Assembly: GCA_025361765.1 (NCBI GenBank)
Contig: JANYJS010000085.1
Span: 1 to 46,587, forward strand
DNA length: 46,587 bases
Source of the DNA: Bacillota bacterium
GTDB lineage: Bacteria > Bacillota > Clostridia > Peptostreptococcales > Anaerovoracaceae
Direction of reading: 5' to 3'
The notes under the pieces are model-generated. The model did not search any database. It was not told where the DNA came from and was given only the letters and a program-made list of their open reading frames with translations. Shown one piece after another: positions 8,491-17,001 of the stretch (position 1 is its first letter; every line of letters begins with the position of its first letter). The position numbers and the translations under genes are program-made.

Positions 8491-9627
8491 TTAATATCCA
8501 AGTTTCGTCAGATTATACTTGATATAGGAGGCATAAAGGTTTTGCTGATCCATGAGGATCTGCAGTTCCTGATTGCTCACTTGAAGCTGTATATCCTGAA
8601 CCTGTTTCTTTGAGGCAAAGCCGAATTTAGCTTTGAGCACCATACCCGCTAGCTCGGTATTTTTAACATTGAGCTTGGCGATTTTAGCTTTAAGGGCAAT
8701 ATCGCTATTTTTTAAAGCGATGTATTGATCCTGAAAATCCAGTTTGGCTTTGTCCTTAGCTTGAGATAAGCTGATTTCAGCTGAAATTGTGTCATACCTA
8801 TATTTAGAAGGATCATTGCTGCTTGCAGCTGTTTTGTTAATGCTATTAAGGCTGATTTCCTTAGTTTTGATATCCGTGCTGTTTGCGAGCATAATGCCAA
8901 AATCGCTGTCAAAAACAATGGCAGGGATAGAAGTGAAGTCAAAGGCCTCCACGTTAGATACTGTGACAGTTGCGGTTTCCGGAATTCCCATGTAGGATCG
9001 CAACTTCTGAAGCAAAACCCTGGCCTGCTCTTCTTGATTTGAAAGGCTGGTCCTTAAATCCGCCACCTGAGTGGCAAAAGTATCCACCTGCTTTTTCGAG
9101 ACATAGCCTAAATTAAGCTTCGTCAAGAGCACAGCCAACTGATTTTCCTGTGACGAAAGGCTTAGGGCTGAGATCTGATTTTGAGTTAGAGCGGAGAGGT
9201 AAGAAAGATATTGTTGTTTTGCCGCCAAAACAAATTGCTGAACCTGCTGATTATAAATCAGTTGGGCTGCATCCAAATTAAACTTGGCGCTATTCATAGT
9301 GCTGCGAAGGGAATCAAGCTGATTCGAAAGACTCAGGGCTTGTACCCAGTCCGCTGGCGTATTCAATGCCAAAGCATCATATTGTTTCTTAACTTTGTTA
9401 TAATCTGAGAGCGCATTTTTATAAGCCAAATCGGCCTTATCAAAATTATTTTTGGCTAGAGCCATATTTGAACTGTTGCCTAACATGATGGATTCGATGC
9501 TATCGATGGAAATGTTGATGGCGGAACTGTTTACAGCCGAAGCGGTACCATTTCCTGCTGCCAGAACTGGAATAGAAGATCCTAAAACCAGTATGGCTGT
9601 CAACATTAATGCAATAAATCTTTTCAA
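8491..9627 (-). CDS. TolC-family protein
   Basis: The product has a signal peptide (hydrophobic core about residues 3-20, ending SSIPVLAA) and then two long helical repeats with the Asn, Gln, Leu and Lys pattern of TolC-like outer membrane efflux proteins, about 378 residues against 420-490 for proteobacterial TolC. The longest open frame begins at 9651, but the TTG at 9627 follows AAGGGGGA at proper distance and starts the signal peptide directly (LKRFIALM), so I choose TTG. It is first in the export operon. TolC-like genes are known in clostridia, and how they act without an outer membrane is not settled. Confidence 0.82.
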   Translation of the reverse strand: MKRFIALMLTAILVLGSSIPVLAAGNGTASAVNSSAINISIDSIESIMLGNSSNMALAKNNFDKADLAYKNALSDYNKVKKQYDALALNTPADWVQALSLSNQLDSLRSTMNSAKFNLDAAQLIYNQQVQQFVLAAKQQYLSYLSALTQNQISALSLSSQENQLAVLLTKLNLGYVSKKQVDTFATQVADLRTSLSNQEEQARVLLQKLRSYMGIPETATVTVSNVEAFDFTSIPAIVFDSDFGIMLANSTDIKTKEISLNSINKTAASSNDPSKYRYDTISAEISLSQAKDKAKLDFQDQYIALKNSDIALKAKIAKLNVKNTELAGMVLKAKFGFASKKQVQDIQLQVSNQELQILMDQQNLYASYIKYNLTKLGY

Positions 9628-9694
9628 TTGAAGTCCCCCTTTTCTATCCATTTATATGCGGAAATGCCCAAACATAAATGGTCTTTGCCACTTA

Positions 9695-9723
9695 ATTATA
9701 TTACTCTTGATTTTATAGTACAA
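9695..9723 (-). promoter_or_regulatory. Promoter of the TolC/ABC export operon
   Basis: On the minus strand TTGTAC (9723-9718) and TATAAT (9700-9695) are 17 bases apart. It points toward the TolC-like gene about 70 bases away and overlaps the divergent promoter of the methyltransferase gene, so the two units may compete. Confidence 0.6.
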
Positions 9724-9735
9724 CTATATTATATT
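9707..9735 (+). promoter_or_regulatory. Promoter of the DNA methyltransferase gene
   Basis: TTGATT (9707-9712) and TATATT (9730-9735) are 17 bases apart, facing the methylated-DNA methyltransferase gene. A TTGAG-ttg-CTCAA inverted repeat directly follows at 9736-9748 and could bind a regulator at the start of transcription. Confidence 0.5.
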
Positions 9736-9787
9736 TTGAGTTGCTCAAGCAAGATACAGATGCAAAACAGTACCTGACGAAAATCGT

Positions 9788-9804
9788 TTTCCAAAATTTG
9801 GAAA
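9788..9804. promoter_or_regulatory. Perfect 8-1-8 inverted repeat before the methyltransferase RBS
   Basis: TTTCCAAA-A-TTTGGAAA is a perfect palindrome seven bases before the GGAGG site of the methylated-DNA methyltransferase gene. The near-zero loop makes it a better candidate operator for a dimeric DNA-binding protein than an RNA hairpin. Confidence 0.5.
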
Positions 9805-9822
9805 CCCCAAGGAGGCGGCTAA

Positions 9823-10290
9823 ATGTCATTATTCTTTTATGAAACTGAATTAGGAAAACTAGGCGTGGTGGAAGACAACGGTTATATCACCCGTGTTTAT
9901 TTTGCACAGGAGCCAATACCGGGAGATTTAGAAATCTGTGAAACAGCCGGGCTCAAAGAAGCGGGGCGGCAGCTTTCCGCCTATGCAAAAGGGGAGCTAA
10001 AGGAATTTCAGCTACCCCTAAGTCCAGTCGGGACCACTTTTATGAAACAGGTCTGGAAAAGTCTTCTTGATATACCCTATGGGAAAACTGCATCCTATAA
10101 GGACGTTGCAGTTAGCATAAGCAGTCCTAAAGCCATGAGAGCCGTTGGCCTTGCCAACAATCGAAACCCAATTCCCATCATCATCCCATGCCACCGAGTA
10201 ATCGGGGCAAATGGCAAGATGATTGGCTACGGTGGAGGAATACCTCTAAAGGAGCGACTGCTAAAGCTTGAAGCAGAGCACTGCAAATAG
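9823..10290 (+). CDS. ogt: Methylated-DNA-protein cysteine methyltransferase
   Basis: The 155-residue suicide repair enzyme transfers the alkyl group from O6-alkylguanine (or O4-alkylthymine) in DNA to its own cysteine. The active site is PCHRVIG with C123, in the usual block starting GLANNRNPIPIIIPCH; the helix-turn-helix region (PYGKTASYKDVA) precedes it. Length is normal for the Ogt type without an Ada domain. A strong AAGGAGG site precedes the ATG. The gene is single, with its own promoter, a palindrome in its leader and a shared terminator behind it. Confidence 0.95.
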   Translation: MSLFFYETELGKLGVVEDNGYITRVYFAQEPIPGDLEICETAGLKEAGRQLSAYAKGELKEFQLPLSPVGTTFMKQVWKSLLDIPYGKTASYKDVAVSISSPKAMRAVGLANNRNPIPIIIPCHRVIGANGKMIGYGGGIPLKERLLKLEAEHCK

Positions 10291-10296
10291 GACAAT

Positions 10297-10349
10297 AAAA
10301 GCCTTTGCTGATTTAATGACTTTGAACAATTATATCAGCAAGGGCTTTT
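10297..10349. terminator. Bidirectional terminator
   Basis: AAAAGCCTTTGCTGAT (10297-10312) pairs with ATCAGCAAGGGCTTTT (10334-10349) with one G-T pair. The arms end in A-runs and T-runs on both sides, so it can stop both the methyltransferase transcript and the convergent threonine aldolase transcript. Confidence 0.85.
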
Positions 10350-10355
10350 AAGCAA

Positions 10356-11366
10356 TTAATTCAGTAAAGACTTTAAATCCGTTATGAATTCTTCAATATC
10401 AGAAACCTTGCTGTCAAAAGAGGCAACAACACGGACATCGGTTCCATTGATGACTTCTACGCCATATTTATCAGAGACCTTTTTCGCCCAAAGCTCCGGC
10501 ATTCTAATAAACACCATATTTGCCTGAACTTCATAAGCTATCGAAAGACCTGGAATTTCAAGGACTTTACGACATATAAGCTGAGCCAAGCTGTTAGCAT
10601 TGGTGGCATTATCACGCCAAAGATCATTCTCTAAATAACCCAGGAATTGGGCAGAGACAAAGCGCAATTTAGAATTGAGGTGCATACCTTGTTTTCTAAT
10701 AAATTTCATGCTTCTATCAAGACTCTTATTGAAGACGACAATGGCTTCGCCATACATCATCCCGTTCTTGGTTCCACCAAGAGATAAGATATCCACTTCT
10801 GTATCTTTGATCATTTCCTTAAAGCTCTTTCCGGTACCAACTGAAGCATTGGAAAGTCTGGAGCCATCTACATGAAGGTACATATCGTGAGCATGAGCCA
10901 AATCAGAAAGTGCTTTTATTTCGGAGGGGGAATAAGCCGTACCAAGTTCCGTTGGTTGGGAGATGGAGATGACTTTGGGCTGACTCTCGTGTTCGTTGTC
11001 TATTGCATGAAGGCAGGCTTCTACATCTTCGACACTAATTTTGCCGTCGTGATGGGCTATGGGTATAATTTTACTTCCTGTAAACCTTTCGAAAGCACCA
11101 CACTCATCAACGTTAATATGGGCTCTATATGAGCAGATGCAACCTTCGAAAGCGCGTAAAGCTGAAGAAAGACCTAGAACATTGGCGGCGGTCCCGTTCA
11201 AAACAAAGTAAACGCCGGGCTCGCCAGTAAATAAGCTTTGAATTTTGGCTATCGCTTCTGCAGTAAAGCTGTCATTGCCATAGGACGACACATGGCCAGT
11301 GTTGGCCTGAAAAAGCTTGTCCATTATTTTTGGATGAACTCCAGAATTATTGTCACTAACAATCAT
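10356..11366 (-). CDS. Low-specificity threonine aldolase family (PLP enzyme)
   Basis: This 336-residue fold-type I PLP enzyme is of the beta-eliminating lyase / threonine aldolase family, which splits L-threonine (or allo-threonine and related hydroxy amino acids) to glycine and an aldehyde. Seen are the HVSSYGNDSFT start block, HVDGSR with the PLP-binding Asp, and the Schiff-base lysine K200 in LSLGGTKNGMMYGEA. An upstream in-frame TTG at 11390 exists, but the ATG at 11366 has AGAGGAG at proper distance, so I choose it. A second, divergent family member is at the other end of the window; the two share only the fold blocks. The gene is alone. Confidence 0.9.
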   Translation of the reverse strand: MIVSDNNSGVHPKIMDKLFQANTGHVSSYGNDSFTAEAIAKIQSLFTGEPGVYFVLNGTAANVLGLSSALRAFEGCICSYRAHINVDECGAFERFTGSKIIPIAHHDGKISVEDVEACLHAIDNEHESQPKVISISQPTELGTAYSPSEIKALSDLAHAHDMYLHVDGSRLSNASVGTGKSFKEMIKDTEVDILSLGGTKNGMMYGEAIVVFNKSLDRSMKFIRKQGMHLNSKLRFVSAQFLGYLENDLWRDNATNANSLAQLICRKVLEIPGLSIAYEVQANMVFIRMPELWAKKVSDKYGVEVINGTDVRVVASFDSKVSDIEEFITDLKSLLN

Positions 11367-11477
11367 ATGCTTAATCTCCTCTATCAACAAATTGGGTTAA
11401 ATTATAAAAATCAACAGTCGCACATGTACAGATTAACTGATGTCATCGGCGAAGATTAACGAGAATTCATCCGAATT

Positions 11478-12470
11478 TTAATAGAACATTTTTAACAGCG
11501 CGGTGATACCGGCGCCTAAAAGTGCAGTAACCGGAATGGTGACGACCCAGGCCCACAAAATGCTTTTGGCAATAATCCATTTAACGGCAGAAAACCTTTT
11601 TGAAGCACCTACACCCATAATCGCGGTGGAAATAACTTGAGTTGTACTGATAGGAGCGCCAATTTCTGAAGCTACTTCAATGACAACAGCAGCGGCAGTC
11701 TGAGCTGCAAAGCCCCCGATCGGTTCAAGCTTGGTGATGCTGGTCCCCATAGTCTTGATTATTTTCCATCCGCCAACAGAGGTGCCTATAGCCATGGCGA
11801 TCGCACAGGATAGCTTCACCCAAAGGGGTATAGCATCGTCCTTGGTCAAAAAACCAGCGCTGACGAGAGCTAGGGTTATGATACCCATAGACTTTTGCGC
11901 ATCATTCTTGCCATGAGCAAAGGACATTAGGATTGCTGAAAAAATTTGAATTTTTGAAAACCAACCGTTGACCATTCGGTGTGAAAAAGGCGCTAAAAGT
12001 CTGTATAACAGCCACATTAAAACGAAGCCGAAAATAAAGCCTATTAATGGCGATGAAAATAGGGGAATAATAATTTTATGAAAAACGCCATCCCATAAAA
12101 CTTTTTTAAAACTCATGGCATATACGATGGATGAGCCGATCAACCCTCCAATCAAAGCGTGGGAAGAACTGCTCGGGATTCCGATAAACCAGGTAATCAG
12201 ATTCCATATAATAGCTGCCAATAATGCGGCAATAATTACATATTGCTCAAGGTTGCCGTCAATCAGGCCTTTAGAAATGGTTTTGGCGACTTTTTCGCTG
12301 GCAAGAGCACCGGCAAAATTGAAGGTAGCGGCCATAAGTATGGCTACTGTAGGAGTCAGCACTCTTGTAGATACCGTCGTGGCTATAGAATTGGCAGTGT
12401 CATGAAATCCATTGATAAAATCAAAACCTAATGCCAAAATAATAACAATGATTAGAGAAATACTAAGCAT
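11478..12470 (-). CDS. pit: PiT-family inorganic phosphate transporter
   Basis: The 330-residue integral membrane protein has the two PiT signature repeats: GFDFINGFHDTANSIAT near the N terminus and SFAHGKNDAQKSMGI in the second half, each within a multi-helix bundle. PiT proteins import phosphate coupled to H+ or Na+. Its start codon overlaps the end of the DUF47 gene by 8 bases, the standard pit-accessory arrangement. Length is near the short bacterial form. Confidence 0.95.
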   Translation of the reverse strand: MLSISLIIVIILALGFDFINGFHDTANSIATTVSTRVLTPTVAILMAATFNFAGALASEKVAKTISKGLIDGNLEQYVIIAALLAAIIWNLITWFIGIPSSSSHALIGGLIGSSIVYAMSFKKVLWDGVFHKIIIPLFSSPLIGFIFGFVLMWLLYRLLAPFSHRMVNGWFSKIQIFSAILMSFAHGKNDAQKSMGIITLALVSAGFLTKDDAIPLWVKLSCAIAMAIGTSVGGWKIIKTMGTSITKLEPIGGFAAQTAAAVVIEVASEIGAPISTTQVISTAIMGVGASKRFSAVKWIIAKSILWAWVVTIPVTALLGAGITALLKMFY

Positions 12471-13089
12471 GTTTCATGACAACTCCCTCTAATATATTTG
12501 CCACATCTTCGCAGGCATCAATAGAGTCTTCTAAAAACTCAAAAATTTGCTTCCATTTGATGACTTCAAGAGCATTGGTTTCAGTTTCGAAAAGGCTTTT
12601 AATTGCGCTCCTATAAACCACGTCACCCTCATTTTCAATCCGATTGACTTCGATAATCTTTTCGCGCAGCAGCTTGCTTCTTTTCATGCGTCTGAGCTCA
12701 TTGACTAAAATTTTAAGTTCCTTGACACAGGAGACAATAAGCCTCCCCATGACTTTAGCCGCATCGCGAACTTCAGTAACATGAAACAGTTCGAATTTAT
12801 TGGCGGCTTCTTCTATGGTATCTACGATGTTATCCATTTCTTTAGCTATGGAATAAATGTCCTCTCGATCAATCGGCGTTATGAAGGACGCATTGAGAGC
12901 CTTCATAATTTTGTGTACATGCATATCGCATTCGTGCTCGATTGTCTTTAGATGGGCTATTTTGGTTGTAATATCAGTATAGTCATCTAGCAAGTCTTCT
13001 AATGCAAGTGCGGCTTCAAGGGCTTTATCAATAGTTTCATCAAACAAATCATAAAAAACATCTTCTCTTTTTTTAAGGCTAAATATCAT
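12463..13089 (-). CDS. DUF47 PhoU-like protein, phosphate transporter accessory
   Basis: The 208-residue protein is all-helical with the DUF47 pattern: an opening FSLKKREDVFYDLFDE, a central IEHECDMHVHKI motif with metal-binding type residues, DREDIYSIAKEMDNIVD, and RIENEGDVVYRSAIKSLF. PhoU-like proteins of this type are found just upstream of pit genes and are thought to modulate the transporter. A GTG at 13110 is in frame, but the ATG at 13089 follows GAGAGG at good distance. It is the first gene of the pit operon. Confidence 0.92.
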   Translation of the reverse strand: MIFSLKKREDVFYDLFDETIDKALEAALALEDLLDDYTDITTKIAHLKTIEHECDMHVHKIMKALNASFITPIDREDIYSIAKEMDNIVDTIEEAANKFELFHVTEVRDAAKVMGRLIVSCVKELKILVNELRRMKRSKLLREKIIEVNRIENEGDVVYRSAIKSLFETETNALEVIKWKQIFEFLEDSIDACEDVANILEGVVMKHA

Positions 13090-13256
13090 CTTTTTTACCT
13101 CTCGTTTCACTTCGTTTCAAAAAATCTTACCCAAGCTATTATGTCAGACTTTTAACACAAATTCAAATAGTTTTTAATATTGATCAACGCTTGAAATTCA
13201 TAACCAATACTAATACAATATCTTTAAGAAGTTTTTATATTTCATTCTATAATATC

Positions 13257-13318
13257 AAAGCGCTTCTAAAGCGCCTTGGTTTAATACTTACTCAAAAAGC
13301 GCTTTAATTTAATACCTG
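13257..13318. repeat. Short AAAGCGC repeats between pit operon and flavodoxin gene
   Basis: AAAGCGCTT (13257) is followed by two imperfect copies of a 23-base unit, AAAGCGCCTTGGTTTAATAC at 13268 and AAAGCGCTTTAATTTAATAC at 13296, each holding the AAGCGCTT-type palindromic core. They lie 20-80 bases before the flavodoxin gene and 170-230 bases before the divergent pit operon. They could be an operator array for either side. Confidence 0.4.
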
Positions 13319-13338
13319 CATTAAGGGAGGAAACAATT

Positions 13339-13821
13339 GTGAAAAATTTGATTATTTATGCCAGCAAATATGGGTGCACAGCAGATTGCGCCAGAAAACT
13401 CGCGGATATTTTAACTGGAGAAACCGAGGTCGTTGATATTAATAAACAAAACAAGATAGAATTTAGCAACTGGGATCGCATCATAATAGGTTCTTCAGTA
13501 TATATGGGTCAAGTAAATAAAAAAATCAAAACCTTATGTGAAGATCGTAAAATAGAGCTTATGGGCAAGGAATTGATTATCTTCATTTGTAGCGGAATTC
13601 CAGAAAACTTCAACGATGTCCTAAATGCCAATTTTTCTGATGAAATTAGGGAGCACACCAGCGAAGCTGTTCACTTTGGGGGACGACTTGAGCTTTCGAA
13701 AATGAACTTTATGGATAAAACCATCGCCGGGCTTATGGCTAAACAAAAGGCAGAAGGCAAACCTATAGTTGAGATTAATGAAACAGCCATTTTGGAACTG
13801 GCAAAAAGATTGAATTGCTAA
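13339..13821 (+). CDS. Flavodoxin-domain protein (HemG-like)
   Basis: The 160-residue protein opens with an FMN-binding loop of the flavodoxin type (YASKYGCTADCARKLA) and continues with the GSSVYMGQVNKKIK segment seen in menaquinone-dependent protoporphyrinogen oxidase-like flavodoxins. In clostridia such short proteins are usually annotated only as flavodoxin domain proteins and I cannot set a substrate. The start is GTG, decided by an AAGGGAGG site 9 bases ahead. It is followed 87 bases later by ybaK, which is probably not functionally linked. Confidence 0.85.
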   Translation: MKNLIIYASKYGCTADCARKLADILTGETEVVDINKQNKIEFSNWDRIIIGSSVYMGQVNKKIKTLCEDRKIELMGKELIIFICSGIPENFNDVLNANFSDEIREHTSEAVHFGGRLELSKMNFMDKTIAGLMAKQKAEGKPIVEINETAILELAKRLNC

Positions 13822-13908
13822 ACAGTTAAGCAGGATTCGAATTGTCGAAGCAAAAATATGAAGTAATTGCCGAATAAAATAATAAATGTTTGAAGGGAGG
13901 AATTGGTT

Positions 13909-14400
13909 TTGTCTGTAGTGAAAACTAATGCCATGCGTTTGCTCGATAAAGCGGGAGTTCCTTATAAAACTCATGGATATGACGACCAGGATGGTTTAAT
14001 TGACGGAATATCCGTTGCTGGTAAAATCGGCCGTCCGCCTTCCCAGGTCTTCAAGACTCTAGTTACGCAGGGCGCCAGCAAGAATTACCATGTTTTTGTC
14101 ATACCAGTTGATTTTGAACTGGATTTAAAGGCTGCAGCAAAAGCCGCGGGAGAAAAGTCCATTGAAATGATAAAAGTTTCCGATATTGTCAAGGTTACAG
14201 GCTATATCAGGGGAGGATGTTCACCTTTGGCTATGAAAAAGCAGTATAAAACCATCATTGACAGCTCAGCGGAAGATCAGGAGACCATCATTGTCAGCGC
14301 CGGAAGAATTGGCAGCCAAATCGAGCTGGCATTTGGCGACCTTTTAGAAATGGTAGGCGGTCAACTAAGTCAGATTGCCTTTAAGCAAATCGCCAAATAA
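13909..14400 (+). CDS. ybaK: Cys-tRNA(Pro) deacylase, YbaK/EbsC family
   Basis: The 163-residue editing enzyme removes Cys wrongly loaded on tRNA-Pro (and possibly other small residues). It shows the family pattern: N-terminal TNAMRLLDKAGVPYKTHGYD, GRPPSQVFKTLVTQG with the catalytic-type Lys, and the C-terminal VTGYIRGGCSPLAMKK and ETIIVSAGRIGSQIEL blocks. The longest frame begins at the TTG at 13903, but the GGGAGG site is only two bases before it; the TTG at 13909 is eight bases away and is the better start. No co-operonic partner is evident. Confidence 0.93.
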   Translation: MSVVKTNAMRLLDKAGVPYKTHGYDDQDGLIDGISVAGKIGRPPSQVFKTLVTQGASKNYHVFVIPVDFELDLKAAAKAAGEKSIEMIKVSDIVKVTGYIRGGCSPLAMKKQYKTIIDSSAEDQETIIVSAGRIGSQIELAFGDLLEMVGGQLSQIAFKQIAK

Positions 14401-14421
14401 TTTCCAAATTTTCAAAACCCA

Positions 14422-14452
14422 CCTATTTACATCTGAGAAATAGGAGTATACT
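14422..14452 (+). promoter_or_regulatory. Possible promoter or hairpin before the aldehyde oxidoreductase operon
   Basis: TTTACA (14426-14431) and TATACT (14447-14452) are 15 bases apart, a little short. The same bases hold a 7-pair hairpin CCTATTT/AAATAGG (14422-14444). If it is a promoter, the oxidoreductase operon has a leader of roughly 190 bases; if it is a hairpin, it may end ybaK. Confidence 0.3.
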
Positions 14453-14549
14453 TATAAAAGTGAATGTTTTGTTCCTTGTATTTCTACTCCGAACTTTTCT
14501 AAACCATTTGATTAATGGCTTGTTAAGTCGATAGGGCATAGGGAGTAAT

Positions 14550-14647
14550 TTCTATACCTGCCTTTGCAAAGGAGTATAAAATCTATTTTTTATATTCTTT
14601 TTTTGTTACCTAAAAGAGGGAGGTGTTTCCGGCTGGGCGCCGGAGAG
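14550..14647 (+). promoter_or_regulatory. Leader with hairpins, one covering the RBS of the oxidoreductase operon
   Basis: Two hairpins can form in the leader of the aldehyde oxidoreductase operon. The first is TATAC/GTATA (14553-14578) enclosing the palindrome CCTTTGCAAAGG (14561-14572). The second pairs TTTCCGGC (14626-14633) with GCCGGAGA (14639-14646) around a five-base loop and buries the GGAG ribosome site at 14642-14645. A second AGGGAGGTG (14618-14626) lies just ahead of that stem, too far from the ATG unless the hairpin folds. A translational switch, perhaps cofactor-responsive, is possible; I cannot show a match to the known molybdenum/tungsten cofactor riboswitch. Confidence 0.4.
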
Positions 14648-14650
14648 ATG

Positions 14651-15127
14651 ATGAGCAAAATTTTAATGGTTTCACCCAAAAAATGTACTGGCTGCAAAAC
14701 CTGCGAGGTCATTTGTTCTTTTACAAAAACAAGCGCATTTAATCCGAAAAACGCAGCTGTAACGGTTCATGATTATGAAGATGTAGGCATTGCAGTACCC
14801 ATGATGTGCATGCAGTGTGAGGATGCTGCCTGCAAGAATATCTGCCCGGTTTCAGCCATCAGCCAGAACAAAGATGGCACAACCCTAATCGACTTTGATA
14901 AATGCATCGGCTGCAAAATGTGCGTCAGCGCCTGTCCATTTGGCAATATGTCCGTCAGCTATGAAAATAGAAGACTGACCAAATGTGACCTATGCGACGG
15001 AGCTCCGAAATGTGCTGAATTTTGTCCCTCCGCCGCCATTACATATGTTGAGGCTACGGGTCTTAACATATTAAGAAAAAAGGAATTGGCACGCAGGTTC
15101 AAAGATTTAGCTGAAGAGGAGGTGTAA
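14651..15127 (+). CDS. Four-cluster polyferredoxin subunit of aldehyde oxidoreductase
   Basis: The 158-residue protein carries 16 cysteines in four ferredoxin-type sets: CTGCKTCEVIC, CMQCEDAACKNIC, CIGCKMCVSAC and CDLCDGAPKCAEFC. Each can hold a [4Fe-4S] cluster. Proteins of this type sit beside the tungsten aldehyde oxidoreductase in AorAB and WOR-type complexes and pass electrons from the tungstopterin subunit. The frame is open back to 14564, but that part reads through the leader hairpins; ATG at 14651 (or 14648) with GGAG is the start. The catalytic subunit gene follows after three bases. Confidence 0.92.
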   Translation: MSKILMVSPKKCTGCKTCEVICSFTKTSAFNPKNAAVTVHDYEDVGIAVPMMCMQCEDAACKNICPVSAISQNKDGTTLIDFDKCIGCKMCVSACPFGNMSVSYENRRLTKCDLCDGAPKCAEFCPSAAITYVEATGLNILRKKELARRFKDLAEEEV

Positions 15128-15130
15128 AAT

Positions 15131-16933
15131 ATGAATGCTTGGATGGGGACAATATTAAGAGTCAATTTGACCACGGGAACGGTAATAAAAGAAAAGCTGA
15201 ATGAAAAATTTGCCAAAGACTATATCGGAGCCAGGGGACTCGGCACCAAGTATTATATGGACGAAGTCAAACATGATGTCGAACCATTAAGTATCAAAAA
15301 TAATTTGATTTTTATGACTGGACCACTCACCGGAACTTTCGCTGCTTCTTCGGCTCGATATAATGTGGTGACCAAAGGCCCTCTTACAGGAACGATCGCC
15401 GCATCCAACTCCGGCGGCGTTTTTGGACCTGAACTCAAGATGGCCGGCTATGACGGTATCATATTTGAGGGAAAGTCGCCAAAACCGGTATATCTGTTCA
15501 TAGAGGACGACGAAGTAAGGCTTGAAGACGCCAGTTCGCTCTGGGGCAAAACGGTTTTTGAGACCACTGATTTACTGAACGAAAAGCATGGTGAAGATTT
15601 CAAAACGTCCTGCATAGGACCCGCCGGAGAAAAACTGGTTCTTTTTGCTTCGGTTATGAACGATAAGCACAGAGCTGCTGGGCGTACGGGAGTTGGCGCT
15701 GTTATGGGCTTCAAAAATTTGAAAGCGGTAACCGTCAAGGGCACAAAATCCATTCATGTTGCTGATCCAAAGGCTTTTTTTGAAGCCTGTAAGGATGCTA
15801 GAATCAAGTTGAAGGCCAATCCGGTTTCTGGAGCTGGGCTTCCGGCTTATGGGACTGAGGTTCTGGTCAATATTATCAACAGCGTTGGCGGTCTTCCAAC
15901 AGGGAATTGGCAGGAATCTGTTTATGACAAAGCAGACGATACAGGAGGAGAATCTCTTGTAGCAAAATATCTGGTCAGAAACAAAGGCTGCTTTGCCTGC
16001 GGAATCGGCTGCGGCAGACTGACCAAGCTTACAGGAAAATATAACGAAATTGGTGAAGGCCCAGAATACGAGTCCGCTTGGGCAATGGGTGCAGACTGCA
16101 GAATCAACGACCTTGAAGCCATCACCAAAGCCAATTACATTTGTAATGAAATGGGTATGGATACCATTACTATGGGATCTACCATAGCATGCGCTATGGA
16201 GCTTTATGAAAAAGGCTATCTGACTGACAAAGACCTGGGCGGAAAACCTCTTCTCTTTGGCGATGCCGAAGCCATGGTGGACTTTGTCATGAAAACCGCG
16301 ATTAGAGAAGGTTTCGGCGATGTTATGGCCCTTGGCTCCTACAGAATGGCAGACAAGTTCGGTCATGCGGAGCTTTCTATGACGGCCAAAAAACAAGAAA
16401 TGCCGGCTTATGACGGCAGAGCCATACAAGGAATAGGCCTAAATTATGCAACTTCAAACAGAGGAGGTTGTCACGTTCGCGGATATACCATTTCTCCTGA
16501 AGTTCTAGGCCTTCCACTTAAGATGGATCCCTTCGTCACTGAAGGAAAAGCCAATATATTAAAGATATTCCAGGATCTTACGGCAGTCGTTGATTCCCTA
16601 GGATTATGCCTATTTACTACCTTTGGCATTGGCCTTCCTGAAATTGCGGCCATGTATAGAACGGCAACGGGAATCGAGATATCAGACGTTGAATTATTGA
16701 ACATTGGAGATCGAATCTGGAATCTGGAGAGACTTTACAACCTCGAGAATGGCTTTACGAAAGCGGATGATACCCTGCCACCAAGGCTCTTAAAGGATCC
16801 AATTCCAGCAGGACCAGCCAAAGGCAGAGTCAATCAGCTTGATGTGATGCTCAAGGAATACTATGAACTGCGTGGCTGGGATGCTATGGGTGTGCCAACC
16901 AAAGATAAGCTCAAAGCGCTGGGTTTGGTCTAG
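15131..16933 (+). CDS. aor: Tungsten-containing aldehyde:ferredoxin oxidoreductase
   Basis: The 600-residue catalytic subunit oxidises aldehydes to carboxylic acids using a tungsten bis-pterin and one [4Fe-4S] cluster. The cluster ligands align almost position for position with the archaeal enzyme: C287, C290 and C294 in GCFACGIGC, and C493 in LGLCLF. Pterin contacts [18 protein letters not shown] and the N-terminal [10 protein letters not shown] are intact, and length is standard (about 600). The GAGGAGGTG site lies in the end of the polyferredoxin gene. Its operon partners suggest electrons reach NAD and perhaps ferredoxin. Physiological aldehyde is unknown. Confidence 0.95.
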   Translation: MNAWMGTILRVNLTTGTVIKEKLNEKFAKDYIGARGLGTKYYMDEVKHDVEPLSIKNNLIFMTGPLTGTFAASSARYNVVTKGPLTGTIAASNSGGVFGPELKMAGYDGIIFEGKSPKPVYLFIEDDEVRLEDASSLWGKTVFETTDLLNEKHGEDFKTSCIGPAGEKLVLFASVMNDKHRAAGRTGVGAVMGFKNLKAVTVKGTKSIHVADPKAFFEACKDARIKLKANPVSGAGLPAYGTEVLVNIINSVGGLPTGNWQESVYDKADDTGGESLVAKYLVRNKGCFACGIGCGRLTKLTGKYNEIGEGPEYESAWAMGADCRINDLEAITKANYICNEMGMDTITMGSTIACAMELYEKGYLTDKDLGGKPLLFGDAEAMVDFVMKTAIREGFGDVMALGSYRMADKFGHAELSMTAKKQEMPAYDGRAIQGIGLNYATSNRGGCHVRGYTISPEVLGLPLKMDPFVTEGKANILKIFQDLTAVVDSLGLCLFTTFGIGLPEIAAMYRTATGIEISDVELLNIGDRIWNLERLYNLENGFTKADDTLPPRLLKDPIPAGPAKGRVNQLDVMLKEYYELRGWDAMGVPTKDKLKALGLV

Positions 16934-17001
16934 AAAAAGCAAAGACGATAACATAATCATAGAATGAAACTAAATAAACCGAATAAAAAAACTATAGTAT
17001 G

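Noticed and set aside
15572-16429. 285-residue minus-strand open frame opposite the aldehyde oxidoreductase gene
   Set aside because: It is a shadow of the real gene: no start signal, and every conserved block is on the plus strand.
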